A DNA stretch of 64,000 nucleotides from Gammaproteobacteria bacterium (GCA_030428835.1 JAUIEP010000012.1:1-64000), one strand, 5' to 3'. Shown: positions 17,931 through 26,199, numbered from the stretch's first letter. Program-made: numbers and translations. Notes: generated by a model from the letters alone, not told the origin.

Positions 17931-19001
17931 ATGAGCCTGAACGTCGTCGTCTGGGGCACGGGGAACGTGGGGCGTCCCGCCATCCGGGCCGTCCTCTCCC
18001 ACGCCGATCTCAACCTGGCGGGCGTCATTGTCGCCAACCCCGACAAGGCGGGTCGCGACGCGGGCGAGCTGGCGGGCCGGCCGGCCATCGGGCTCGCGGC
18101 GACCACCGACTGGCGGGCGGTGCTCGACTCGGCCCCGGACGCGGTGATCTACACCGCCTCGGCGGACACCCGCCCCGAGGAGGCGCAGGCGGACCTGCTG
18201 GCCTGCCTGGAGGCGGGCGTCAACGTGGTCTCCACCGCTTTCTACACCTTCCTGCACCCGGGCTCCGCGCCCGACGAGGCGCTGGCGCCGATCAACGCCG
18301 CCTGCGCGAAGAGCGGCGCCTCGCTGTTCGTGTCGGGCATCGACCCGGGCTGGGTGATGGACATGCTGCCGGTGGTATTGAGCGGTGCGTCCTCCGGCAT
18401 CCGCGAGGTGCGCACGCGGGAGATCTTCAACTACGCCCTGTACGACCAGCCCCACGTGGTGCGCGAGGTGATCGGCTTCGGCAAGCCGCTGGACGAGCTG
18501 CCGCTCATGCTGCACGACTTCGCCATCGAGATGGTGTGGGCGCCGATGGTGCGCCTCGTCGGCGAGGGGCTGGGCAAGCCCGTCGAGGAGATACGCGTCA
18601 ACGTGGAGCGCCGGCCGCTGGAGCGCACGATCGAGGTCGCAGGCATGGGCACCTTCGAGCGGGGCACGCAGGGTGCGTTTCGCTTCGAGGTGCAGGGCCT
18701 GCACGGCGGCAGGCCGCTCTATGTGCTGGAGCATGTCACGCGCATCGACGACGAGTGCGCGCCGGACTGGCCCTACCCGGCCGAGGGGCGCGGCTGCCAC
18801 CAGGTGATCATATCCGGCAACCCGGACCTGCATGTCACCGTGCACGGCGAGGACCACTACGAGCCCGGCGCGGCCGGCGGCGGCAACGCCAGCGCCGCGA
18901 ACTGGGTGGTGAATGCGCTGCCCGCCGTGTGCGCGGCCCGCCCCGGCGTGGTGACCGTACTCGACCTGCCGCCGGTGACCGGCGCGGCGCAGCTCCTGTA
19001 G
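17931..19001 (+). CDS. Dihydrodipicolinate-reductase-like NAD(P)H dehydrogenase
   Basis: 356 aa from ATG 17931 (CGGAG upstream); the 21 extra codons of the ORF track are not needed because the Rossmann fold begins directly: VVVWGTGNVGRPAIRAVL. The pattern (ASADTRP, LLACLEAGVNVVSTAFYTFLHP, SGIDPGWVMDMLP) is that of the DapB-N-like amine dehydrogenase group that includes 2,4-diaminopentanoate dehydrogenase. Substrate unknown. Followed by REP-like palindromes, so it is probably the last gene of the preceding transcript. Confidence 0.8.
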   Translation: MSLNVVVWGTGNVGRPAIRAVLSHADLNLAGVIVANPDKAGRDAGELAGRPAIGLAATTDWRAVLDSAPDAVIYTASADTRPEEAQADLLACLEAGVNVVSTAFYTFLHPGSAPDEALAPINAACAKSGASLFVSGIDPGWVMDMLPVVLSGASSGIREVRTREIFNYALYDQPHVVREVIGFGKPLDELPLMLHDFAIEMVWAPMVRLVGEGLGKPVEEIRVNVERRPLERTIEVAGMGTFERGTQGAFRFEVQGLHGGRPLYVLEHVTRIDDECAPDWPYPAEGRGCHQVIISGNPDLHVTVHGEDHYEPGAAGGGNASAANWVVNALPAVCAARPGVVTVLDLPPVTGAAQLL

Positions 19002-19038
19002 GACACCGGATTGTGGAACATGAGCAGCGCGCGCGCCG

Positions 19039-19108
19039 TGTGGGGTCGAATTTATTCGACCCGCTGTGCTGCGTTCGACTCCTGCGGTCGAATGAATTCG
19101 ACCCCACA
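19039..19108. repeat. 70-bp REP-like near-palindrome, copy A
   Basis: Begins tgtggggtcgaatttattcg and ends in the near-exact inverse (tcgaatgaattcgacccc then aca); the two 22-bp arms match at 21 positions and enclose a 26-bp centre containing an extra ttcgactcctgcg. Each arm is itself built on a TCGAAT-x-ATTCGA core. Resembles REP/BIME elements mobilised by REP-associated tyrosine transposases. Placed 37 bp after the dehydrogenase stop codon, where such elements often act as mRNA stabilisers or terminators. Confidence 0.8.
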
Positions 19109-19151
19109 GAGGGGCATACCCGACCGGCTCTGTTGGGTGAGATGCACAACC

Positions 19152-19221
19152 TGTGGGGTCGAATTTATTCGACCTGCTGCGCTGCATTCGACTCCTGCGG
19201 TCGAATGAATTCGACCCCACA
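19152..19221. repeat. 70-bp REP-like near-palindrome, copy B
   Basis: Second copy, direct orientation, 113 bp downstream of copy A and differing at only a few positions in the central part. Together the two copies fill most of the 276-bp gap between the dehydrogenase and the HExxH membrane protein gene. Same TCGAAT/ATTCGA core as the elements at 29.6-29.9 kb. Confidence 0.8.
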
Positions 19222-19277
19222 GGGGGCCGTTACACCCCACAGCGGCCAGATCAATAACGAAACAACGAGGTGAACCA

Positions 19278-19937
19278 ATGACTGACGAGGGTGCCATCGC
19301 CGAGGAGGCGACCGAGACCGCCGCGGAGCCGCAGGACATGGGCAGCGCCGCGGCGCAGCAGATTCCCGACACGCGCGGCATCCGGCTGGCCCGGATAGGC
19401 GGCGCGCACCTGCTGGCCTGGCTCGCGGCGATGGGCCTGTTCGCCGCGGCCGATAGCTGGAGTACGGTGACCGCGCTGCCGCTGGCCGGGTTCCTGTGCG
19501 TCATCGCCGGTGTAATCGCGGGTTTCGTCACGGCCACGCTCATCCACGAGTGGTTCCACTTCATGGGCGCGGCCAGCGCGCGGGCGGCCTACGACATCCC
19601 CGCCAGCCCGGGCCTGTTCATCTACGACTGGAAGTTTGACCAGAACAGCCTGGAGCAGTTCTACCGCATGAGCATCGCCGGCAGTATCGGCGGCGCCGTC
19701 GCGGTGCTGCTGGTCTGGTACAACCTGCCCACGGACAGCTGGGGCAGGGCGGCCTTCCACGGCGGTGCGCTCGCCGCCTTCGCTTTCGGCGCGGTGATCG
19801 AGTGGCCGGTGCTGCGCCGCACGCGCAGCAGCGGCGAACCGCTGGCGGAGTTGTCCAGGATCGATGGCGGGGTGTTGTTCAGGGCCCTGCTCACCGCCGC
19901 CGTGGCCGGCGTCGCCTGGGCCGCCTTGCTGCGCTGA
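19278..19937 (+). CDS. Multi-pass membrane protein with an HExxH motif
   Basis: 219 aa, acidic N-terminus of ~40 residues, then about four to five hydrophobic segments (LAWLAAMGLFAAADSW, LPLAGFLCVIAGVIAGFVTATL, IGGAVAVLLVWYNLP, AAFHGGALAAFAFGAVI, ALLTAAVAGVAWAALL). Just after the second segment is LIHEWFHFMGA, which fits the HExxHxxGA zinc-site pattern of membrane metalloproteases such as M50, but I do not see the second M50 motif (N-x-x-P-x-x-x-LDG). I do not recognise a named family. GAGG-type ribosome-binding site 6 bp before the ATG. Confidence 0.72.
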   Translation: MTDEGAIAEEATETAAEPQDMGSAAAQQIPDTRGIRLARIGGAHLLAWLAAMGLFAAADSWSTVTALPLAGFLCVIAGVIAGFVTATLIHEWFHFMGAASARAAYDIPASPGLFIYDWKFDQNSLEQFYRMSIAGSIGGAVAVLLVWYNLPTDSWGRAAFHGGALAAFAFGAVIEWPVLRRTRSSGEPLAELSRIDGGVLFRALLTAAVAGVAWAALLR

Positions 19938-20066
19938 CCCTGCCGGGTGTAGAGCCCGCCCGGCCAGCCGCCCGATTCCCCGCCCGACGCCTTGGCCTCG
20001 CAACCCGGGCGCTGTACCCTGCATGCTCCAACCACGGGCGGCCGGTGCCGCGGGGAGTAGTGCGCG

Positions 20067-20795
20067 ATGAAGAGACTGTTGGCCAGGCTGGCGTTGGTGG
20101 CACCGTTGTTGCTCTTTACAGTGGGTACAGCGGCTGACGATGACCCCGGATCGCGCATCCTCGTTTCCGGACAGGGCAGTGCGGACCTGAAGCCGGACCT
20201 GGCTGTACTCAACCTCACCGTGATGCGCGAGGGCAAGACCGCCCGCGCCGCGCTCGATGCCAACTCCGCCGCGATGGCCGAGGTGCTGGCGGCGATGCAC
20301 AAGGCCGGCATCGAGGAGCGCGACCTGCAGACGTCGAACTTCAATATCCAGCCGCGCTACGCGCAGCCGCCGCGCCAGTCGGACGGCGAGCGCCCCCCGC
20401 CGCGCATCGTCGCCTACGTGGTGCGCAATTCCCTGAGTGTGCGGGTGCGTGACATCGACAACGTCGGGGCGATTCTCGACACGTCCGTCACGCTCGGCGT
20501 GAACGAGGGCGGCAATATCCTGTTCACCAACGACGATCCCGCCGCCGCCGTGACCAGCGCGCGCAGGGCGGCGGTCGCCGACGCACTGGACAAGGCGCGC
20601 ACACTGGCTGACGCCGCCGGCGTGAAGCTCGGCGACATCCTGGAAATTTCCGAGCATTCCCAGATGCCGCGCCCTGTGCCGATGATGGACGCGGAGATGG
20701 GGCTGATGCGCGCCGCCGCGGCGCCCGTGCCGGTGGCGGCGGGGGAAAACAGCTATTCGGTGACGGTGAACCTGTCTGTCGAGATTGAGCAGTAA
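20067..20795 (+). CDS. SIMPL-domain (DUF541) periplasmic protein
   Basis: 242 aa. Signal peptide (ALVAPLLLFTVGTAA). The DUF541/SIMPL pattern is clear: ILVSGQGSADLKPDLAVLNLTV at the start, the E-x-D-LQTSNFNIQPRY turn, VAYVVRNSLSVRVRDIDNVGAILD, and RRAAVADALDKARTLADAAGVKLGDIL. Family members (YggE, BP26) form ring oligomers in the periplasm and are tied loosely to oxidative-stress or envelope homeostasis. Isolated between the HExxH protein and a repeat element. Confidence 0.92.
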   Translation: MKRLLARLALVAPLLLFTVGTAADDDPGSRILVSGQGSADLKPDLAVLNLTVMREGKTARAALDANSAAMAEVLAAMHKAGIEERDLQTSNFNIQPRYAQPPRQSDGERPPPRIVAYVVRNSLSVRVRDIDNVGAILDTSVTLGVNEGGNILFTNDDPAAAVTSARRAAVADALDKARTLADAAGVKLGDILEISEHSQMPRPVPMMDAEMGLMRAAAAPVPVAAGENSYSVTVNLSVEIEQ

Positions 20796-20818
20796 CCTTT
20801 GGCGGCAACAACACCGTC

Positions 20819-20900
20819 GTCATTCCCGCGCAGGCGGGAATCCAGTGAACTATGAGTCCGGGCCGGGGCAATCCTGGATTCCCGCTTTCGCGGGAATGAC
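20819..20900. repeat. 82-bp interspersed repeat with GTCATTCCCGCG ends
   Basis: Terminal inverted repeats gtcattcccgcg / cgcgggaatgac enclose two short hairpins (ATTCCCGC-gcag-GCGGGAAT and ATTCCCGC-tttc-GCGGGAAT) and a 36-bp centre. This is the widespread CGTCATTCCCGCG repeat family found in many proteobacteria, a small non-autonomous mobile element. It sits between the SIMPL gene and the GCS2 ligase gene and could act as a terminator hairpin. Confidence 0.85.
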
Positions 20901-20997
20901 AGTTCTCGCGTTTACGCCCGGGCATCTTGCGCTTCCCAACGTGTTACGCGATCCGGGTCAACGTTATTCAAACACCGATACGGCATAGTCCACCCCC

Positions 20998-22467
20998 ATG
21001 GGCATAGAAATAGAACAAACCACCTTCACACAAGACGAGTACAGCGCCTTCCGCGCCGCCCTGGAGAGCAATCTCGCGGAACTCGGCGCGCTGCTCGACA
21101 CCCCGGACTTCGCGGTCGGCCCCGGCTCCCTCGGCGCCGAGCTCGAGATGTACATCGTCGACGCCGGGGGTTACCCGCTGCACGCCAACCAGGAAATACA
21201 GGCCGCCCTCGCGGACCCGCAGCTCACGCTGGAGCTCAACCGCTACAACCTCGAGTTCAACCTGAGTCCCTACCTGCTCACCGCGCAGCCGTTCACCGCG
21301 ACCGAGCAGGAGATACTGCGCAAGCTGGAGGCCCTGCGCGCGGTCGCGGCCCGCTTCAACGGGCGCATCGTGCCCATCGGCATCCTGCCCACGCTGCGCG
21401 CCTCCGACTTCGGTCCGCACTGCATCACCGACCGCAAGCGCTATCACGCGCTGGTGGCGCAGTTGCTGAAACGGCGCGGCGGCAAGTTCCGCATCGATAT
21501 CCACGGCGAGGACCCGCTGCAGCTCGACATGGAGGACATCACCCTCGAGGGCGCCAACACGTCCTTCCAGGTGCACTACCGTGTCAATCCGCGGGACTTC
21601 GCCGACACGTTCAACGCCGTCCAGGTCATGACGCCGCTGGCGGTCGCGATCGGCGCCAATTCGCCGACGCTGTTCGGCCACAACCTCTGGCACGAAACCC
21701 GCGTGCCGCTGTTCAAGCAGTCGATCGATACGCGCAAGGTCGACCGCTACGGCTGGAACGAGCCGCCGCGGGTGAACTACGGCCAGGGCTGGGTGCGCGG
21801 CAGTGCGCTGGAGCTGTTCACGGAGGTGGTGCGCATCTACCCGCCGCTGCTGCCGGTGTGCGCCGCCACGGATGCCGCGGGGGAGGGGGCGCCGCCCCTG
21901 TCGGAGCTGCGCCTGCACCAGGGCACCGTGTGGCTGTGGAACCGGCCCGTGTACGACGACGTGGGCGGCGGCCAGTTGCGTATCGAGATGCGCGCGCTGC
22001 CGGCGGGGCCGACACCGCGCGACATGGTGGCCAACGCGGCGTTCCTGATCGGCCTGGCCGAGGGCATCAGGCCCCATGTGCGTGACATGCTGCCCGCCAT
22101 TCCCTTCGGCATCGCCGAGTACAACTTCTACCGCGCCGCCCAGTACGGCCTGGACGCGCAACTGGTGTGGCCCGTGCACGGGCAGTCGGGTTACCGCGAG
22201 CAGTCGGTGTGCGCGGTGATCGAACGCAACCTGCCGCTGGCGGCGGAAGGCCTGGCCCGCATCGGCATCGGCCGCGACGAGATCGAATTGTACCTCGGCG
22301 AGATCGAGCGCCGCCTGGCGCGCCGCCGCACGGGCGCGAGCTGGCAGCGCGCGCGGCTCGCCGCCCTGCAGCAGAAGATGTCGAGGGAAGAGGCGCTGCA
22401 CGCCATGCTGGAGGAGTTCATGACATTCAGCGCCGCCAACCTGCCGGTCGCGGAGTGGCAGCTGTGA
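20998..22467 (+). CDS. Glutamate-cysteine ligase family 2 (GCS2) carboxylate-amine ligase
   Basis: 489 aa. The ATP-dependent GCS2 fold is indicated by SLGAELEMYIVD (the G-x-E-x-E signature), NLEFNLSP, and the later TSFQVHYRVNP and GANSPTLFGHNLW segments. Members form a gamma-glutamyl or similar amide bond; YbdK-type proteins have weak glutamate-cysteine ligase activity, so a direct gshA role should not be assumed. The stop overlaps the GTG start of the aspartoacylase-like gene (GTGA), implying translational coupling and a joint pathway. Confidence 0.88.
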   Translation: MGIEIEQTTFTQDEYSAFRAALESNLAELGALLDTPDFAVGPGSLGAELEMYIVDAGGYPLHANQEIQAALADPQLTLELNRYNLEFNLSPYLLTAQPFTATEQEILRKLEALRAVAARFNGRIVPIGILPTLRASDFGPHCITDRKRYHALVAQLLKRRGGKFRIDIHGEDPLQLDMEDITLEGANTSFQVHYRVNPRDFADTFNAVQVMTPLAVAIGANSPTLFGHNLWHETRVPLFKQSIDTRKVDRYGWNEPPRVNYGQGWVRGSALELFTEVVRIYPPLLPVCAATDAAGEGAPPLSELRLHQGTVWLWNRPVYDDVGGGQLRIEMRALPAGPTPRDMVANAAFLIGLAEGIRPHVRDMLPAIPFGIAEYNFYRAAQYGLDAQLVWPVHGQSGYREQSVCAVIERNLPLAAEGLARIGIGRDEIELYLGEIERRLARRRTGASWQRARLAALQQKMSREEALHAMLEEFMTFSAANLPVAEWQL

Positions 22468-23501
22468 GACGCTTCAAGTTCCTGCGCGACCTCCAGCCCG
22501 GCGACCTCGGCGACAACGCCGAACAGTTCCTCGAGCGGCATGCGAGCCCCCTGTGCATCTTTATCGAGGGCGAGGACAGCGCGCGCACGCGCGCGTTCGT
22601 GACACTCTCCCACGGTAACGAGCCGTCCGGCCTGCTGGCGCTGTTCCGCTGGCTCCAGTCCGGCCGCCGGCCGGCCGTCAACGTGGTGTGTATCGTGCCC
22701 TCCGTGGCGGCGGCGCTGGCGGAGCCGCGCTTCACCCACCGCATGCTGCCGCGCGCCCGTGACCTGAACCGCTGCTTCAAGCCGCCGTTCGACGACGCCC
22801 AGGGCGCGCTGGCGGAGGAGATCCTCGAGATTCTCAAGGTGCACCACCCGGAAGCGGTGGTCGACATGCACAATACCTCCGGCTCCGGCCCGTCCTTCGG
22901 CGTGTGCACCTTCGAGGACCGGCAGCACGATGCGCTGGTGAGCCTGTTCACCCGGCGCCTCATCGTCTCCAACCTGGATCTCGGGGCACTCATGGATATC
23001 AGCGAGTACAGCTACCCCACGGTGACGGTCGAGGTCGGCGGCCGCGAGGACGAGGAGGCCCACGCGCTGGCCTGGGAGGGCCTGTGTCGCTACTTCGAGG
23101 CCGATGACCTGTTCGCCGTGCCCGACGCGGACTGGGGTATCGAACTGCTGCGCGACCCGATTCGGCTCGAGCTGCGCGACAACGTGACGCTCACGTACGA
23201 CGAGACCCCGCAGGTGAACTACGACGTCACCCTGCGCAAGGACATCGAGCACCACAACTTCGGCGCCGTCACGCCCGACACGGCGCTCGGCTGGGCGGAG
23301 GGCCCGGTCACGCGCCTGTTCACCGCGCAGGACATGGGCGGGCGCTGTGCGCTCGCGCAGATCGTGCGCCTCGAGAACGGCATCCTGTACCCCGCGCGTC
23401 CCCTGAAGCTGTTCATGATCACCACCAACGCGACGATCGCCGAGACGGACTGCCTGTTTTACGCCGTGGCCGACGACGGCACCGCGCTCGGGGCGGTGTA
23501 G
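22464..23501 (+). CDS. Aspartoacylase / succinylglutamate desuccinylase family hydrolase
   Basis: 345 aa from GTG 22464, which overlaps the previous TGA by 3 bases; the ORF-track start at 22167 lies deep inside the GCS2 gene. Zinc-carboxypeptidase-like motifs: LSHGNEPSG (His and Glu ligands), VVDMHNTSGSG (third His ligand), and TVEVGGRED (general-base Glu). The HNT motif is closer to aspartoacylase than to AstE. Expected reaction is hydrolysis of an N-acyl or amide bond of an amino acid, i.e. the reverse type of bond chemistry to the coupled GCS2 ligase. Confidence 0.88.
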   Translation: MRRFKFLRDLQPGDLGDNAEQFLERHASPLCIFIEGEDSARTRAFVTLSHGNEPSGLLALFRWLQSGRRPAVNVVCIVPSVAAALAEPRFTHRMLPRARDLNRCFKPPFDDAQGALAEEILEILKVHHPEAVVDMHNTSGSGPSFGVCTFEDRQHDALVSLFTRRLIVSNLDLGALMDISEYSYPTVTVEVGGREDEEAHALAWEGLCRYFEADDLFAVPDADWGIELLRDPIRLELRDNVTLTYDETPQVNYDVTLRKDIEHHNFGAVTPDTALGWAEGPVTRLFTAQDMGGRCALAQIVRLENGILYPARPLKLFMITTNATIAETDCLFYAVADDGTALGAV

Positions 23502-23506
23502 CGGCC

Positions 23507-23893
23507 GTGCGGTATGCGGGCAGCTGCCATTGCGGCGCGGTGCGTTTCGAGATCGAGGCGCCGCCGGTGCTGGAGGTGGAGCGCTGCAACTGTTCGATCT
23601 GCGCCAAGTCCGGTTACCTGCACCTGATCCTGCCGCTGTCGAAGTTCCGGTTGATCGAGGGCGATGCGTCGCTCACCACGTATACGTTCAACTCGGGCGT
23701 GGCGCGGCACACGTTCTGCAAGGTCTGTGGTATCAAGCCCTTTTACACGCCGCGTTCCAATCCCGACGGCGTCGACGTCAACGTCAATTGCCTGGATACC
23801 GAGCCCGAAGAGGTCAGGGTGGTCGACTTCGACGGCAGGCACTGGGAGCAACACGCCCACACCCTTGCGCACAAGAGCAAGGACACCGGCTGA
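23507..23893 (+). CDS. GFA-family (CENP-V/glutathione-dependent formaldehyde-activating-like) zinc protein
   Basis: 128 aa from GTG 23507, 5 bp after the preceding stop. Zinc-binding cysteines are in the standard GFA order: CHCGAVRF near residue 8, CNCSICAKSG near residue 33, and CKVCGIKPFYTPRS near residue 73. The archetype was described as catalysing S-hydroxymethylglutathione formation, but many members have other or unknown roles. Its place directly behind a GCS2/aspartoacylase pair and ahead of a GST-like gene hints at thiol metabolism. Confidence 0.9.
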   Translation: MRYAGSCHCGAVRFEIEAPPVLEVERCNCSICAKSGYLHLILPLSKFRLIEGDASLTTYTFNSGVARHTFCKVCGIKPFYTPRSNPDGVDVNVNCLDTEPEEVRVVDFDGRHWEQHAHTLAHKSKDTG

Positions 23894-23924
23894 TTTTCAT
23901 TCAACACTGCATCGAGGTATGACC

Positions 23925-24842
23925 ATGCGCATCGGACTTTTTGTCGGCACCACCGAAGAAACCACCCACGGCCTCTCCGGGCTCGTGGACTTCGCGAAGG
24001 ACGCGGAGGCACGCGGCTTCGACACGCTGTGGGTGCCGAACATTTTCGGCCTCGACGGCGTGGGCGCCTGCGCGCTGCTCGGCTGGGAGACGGACCACAT
24101 CGAACTCGGCACGGCGGTGACGCCCACCTACCCGCGGCACCCGGCGGCGCTGGCGCAACAGGCGCTGACCACGCAGGTGGCGTGCTCGGACCGCTTCGCG
24201 CTCGGTATCGGGTTGTCGCACCAGATCGTGATCGAGGGCATGTTCGGCCTGTCCTACGACAAGCCGGCGAAGCACATGGCGGAGTACCTCGCGATACTGG
24301 CGCCGCTGTTGCGCGGCGAGGCGGTGGACTTTGCCGGGGAGCAGCTCACGGCCAAGCTGGCCCTGGCGATCCCCGAGGCGGGTGAGGTGCCGCTGCTGGT
24401 CGCGGCCCTCGGCCCCACCATGCTGCGACTCGCCGGCACCCATGCCCACGGCACCTCGACCTGGATGACGGGGCCGAACACGATCCGCGACTATATCGTC
24501 CCGCACATCAGCGCCGCGGCCGAAGCCGCCGGCAAGCCCGCGCCGCGTATCGTCTGCGGGCTGCCCGTGTGCCTCACCGACGACCCCGCCGCCGCACGGG
24601 CCAGGATCGCCGAGGATCTCTCCGTGTACGGCATGCTGCCGTCCTACCGCGCCATGCTGGACCGGGAGGGCGTGGAGGGGCCGGCCGACCTCGCGATCGT
24701 CGGCGACGAGGCGGCCTTGCGGGAGGCCATCCAGGGCCTGCGCGATGCCGGGGTGACCGACTTCAACGCGGCGGTCATCGCGGGTCCCGGCGGCAGCGTG
24801 GAGGCGACCCTGGACGTGCTGCAGTCGGAGTTGGGCGGCTGA
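23925..24842 (+). CDS. LLM-class flavin/F420-dependent oxidoreductase
   Basis: 305 aa. ATG 23925 is preferred over ATG 23919 because GAGG at 23914 then has correct spacing. Luciferase-like TIM barrel: MRIGLFVGTT, the ARGFDTLWVPNIFG strand, IELGTAVTPTYPRHPAALAQQ, FALGIGLSH, and the C-terminal GVTDFNAAVIAGPGG. It looks closest to the subgroup annotated from actinobacteria as F420-dependent (MSMEG_4879-like); whether F420 or FMN is used here cannot be read. 31 bp after the GFA gene. Confidence 0.88.
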   Translation: MRIGLFVGTTEETTHGLSGLVDFAKDAEARGFDTLWVPNIFGLDGVGACALLGWETDHIELGTAVTPTYPRHPAALAQQALTTQVACSDRFALGIGLSHQIVIEGMFGLSYDKPAKHMAEYLAILAPLLRGEAVDFAGEQLTAKLALAIPEAGEVPLLVAALGPTMLRLAGTHAHGTSTWMTGPNTIRDYIVPHISAAAEAAGKPAPRIVCGLPVCLTDDPAAARARIAEDLSVYGMLPSYRAMLDREGVEGPADLAIVGDEAALREAIQGLRDAGVTDFNAAVIAGPGGSVEATLDVLQSELGG

Positions 24843-24850
24843 ACGCCGCG

Positions 24851-26020
24851 ATGGCGGGTTGCACACTCTGGGGTGTGACCGCCTCGCCCTACCTCCTGAA
24901 GATGCAGGCGCTGCTGGATGGCGCCGGTGTCGACTGGCAGCGCTGGCCGGAGCAGGCGTCGCGACCACAGGCCCTGCGCACGGCGCTGCGCCTGCGCCGG
25001 GCACAGCGCGAGCGCGCCGTGCGCCGCTACCCCGCGATGGACCCCGCGCTCGACGAGTATCCCGCTGTGCCGTATTACACGTTTGACGGCACCACCTTCT
25101 ATTACGATTCGACCGGGCTGGCCCTGCACCTTGATGCCGAGGGTCGCGGCGACCACCCGGGCCCGGTGCCCGGGGACCCGGCTCTCGCGTTCATCTGCCA
25201 CCTCATCGACGAGGCGTTCGACGAGTTCGGCCTGTACATGGTGCACCACCAGCGCTGGGTGACCTCGGCGACCACCACGCGCATGGGGCAGCGCACGGCG
25301 CGCGAGTTCGCACCGCTGCTGCCGCCCGGCCTCGGCCCGCTTCTCGCGCGCAGGCTGTACCGGCGCCAGGCCAGGCGCTGCCCCTACCTGTTCAGCGTGG
25401 CGCCTGACGGCTTCGACTGCGGTATGCCGGCCGCGCGCACGCCGCCGGCGCGCCCCGGATTCCCGCCCACCCACACACTGCTGGAAGAGGCCTGGCGTGA
25501 CTACGTGGCGGCTGTCGAGTCGCTGCTGGCCGACCAGCCCTACCTGCTGGGGCAGCGCTTTACCCTGGCCGATGCCAGTGCCTACGGCCAGCTCGCCATG
25601 AACCTCGTCGACGGCATCACGGCCCGGAACCTGCGCCGGGACGCCCCGCGCACCCACGCGTGGCTGTGCGCCATAGCGGCGGGCGAGCACGCCGGTGCCC
25701 GCGGTGAGTCGCAGTGCAGCCCGGCGCTGCGGCCGCTGCTCGATGTTATCGGCGCCACCTTCATGCCCTTGATGGCGCAGAACAGCGCCGCCTGGGAGGC
25801 GGCCGTCGCCGCCGGGGAGACCATGTTTAACGAGGCGGCCTTCGACGCCGGTCGCGCCCTGTACGACGGCGCGCTGCGCGGCCACCCCTTTCGCGCCGTG
25901 GCCAAGACCTTCCAGGTGGCCGTATGGCGCGAGTTGCGCGGGCGCTGGGCCGCGCTTCCCGCGGCGGGCCGGCGCCAGCTCGTGGACCTCGGGCTACCGG
26001 CGACCGACCTGCTTGAGTAG
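24851..26020 (+). CDS. Glutathione S-transferase-like protein
   Basis: 389 aa from ATG 24851, 8 bp after the LLM stop; the ORF track extends it wrongly into the LLM gene. N-terminal thioredoxin-like half begins TLWGVTASPYLLKMQALLDGAGV with a second part (AVPYYTFDGTTFYYDSTGLALHLD) as in GSTs. A helical C-terminal half has LADQPYLLGQRFTLADASAYGQLA, the GST-C signature. It is longer than usual GSTs (~220 aa), with an additional ~120-residue C-terminal region of unknown fold. Last gene of the 21-26 kb series. Confidence 0.82.
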   Translation: MAGCTLWGVTASPYLLKMQALLDGAGVDWQRWPEQASRPQALRTALRLRRAQRERAVRRYPAMDPALDEYPAVPYYTFDGTTFYYDSTGLALHLDAEGRGDHPGPVPGDPALAFICHLIDEAFDEFGLYMVHHQRWVTSATTTRMGQRTAREFAPLLPPGLGPLLARRLYRRQARRCPYLFSVAPDGFDCGMPAARTPPARPGFPPTHTLLEEAWRDYVAAVESLLADQPYLLGQRFTLADASAYGQLAMNLVDGITARNLRRDAPRTHAWLCAIAAGEHAGARGESQCSPALRPLLDVIGATFMPLMAQNSAAWEAAVAAGETMFNEAAFDAGRALYDGALRGHPFRAVAKTFQVAVWRELRGRWAALPAAGRRQLVDLGLPATDLLE

Positions 26021-26101
26021 GGGACCTGTCGCCCCATCAGGCGGGTCTGTCGCGCTGCTCGAATTTAGTGGCTTTTAGGGCTTGCAATCCGATTCCAAAC
26101 C

Positions 26102-26119
26102 ACTGAGTATATATACAGT
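26102..26119 (+). promoter_or_regulatory. LexA (SOS) box upstream of recA
   Basis: actgagtatatatacagt contains the core CTG-N10-CAG with an AT-rich spacer, very close to the gammaproteobacterial LexA consensus. A TTGCAA hexamer at 26082 can serve as -35, placing the -10 region inside the box so that LexA would occlude it. Expected effect: SOS induction of recA (and recX by read-through). Confidence 0.9.
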
Positions 26120-26155
26120 ACTTTTACAGTGCAGCTGCACAGGCCTCCGGTTCGG

Positions 26156-26199
26156 CAGAGACAGAGAGACAGCCAGAGACAGAGAGACAGCCAGAGACA
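26156..26199. repeat. 18-bp tandem repeat in the recA leader
   Basis: cagagacagagagacagc occurs twice head-to-tail (26156-26173, 26174-26191) followed by a partial third unit (cagagaca). It lies between the LexA box and the recA start codon, i.e. in the predicted 5' untranslated region, and is purine-rich on the sense strand. A perfect palindrome GTGCAGCTGCAC at 26129-26140 lies just upstream. The open frame across it is not coding: it lacks a sensible start and recA homology begins only at 26286. Confidence 0.85.

Noticed and set aside
15726-19220. 1164-aa minus-strand ORF
   Set aside because: It lies antisense to the TonB receptor (15576-17837) and the dehydrogenase (17931-19001), both with clear homology patterns. 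Its translation is the Arg/Ala/Gly/His-rich type expected of GC-rich antisense frames.
20998-22467. Calling the GCS2 gene gshA
   Set aside because: The GCS2 family includes YbdK-type and other carboxylate-amine ligases, and the coupling to an aspartoacylase-like gene argues against simple glutathione synthesis.
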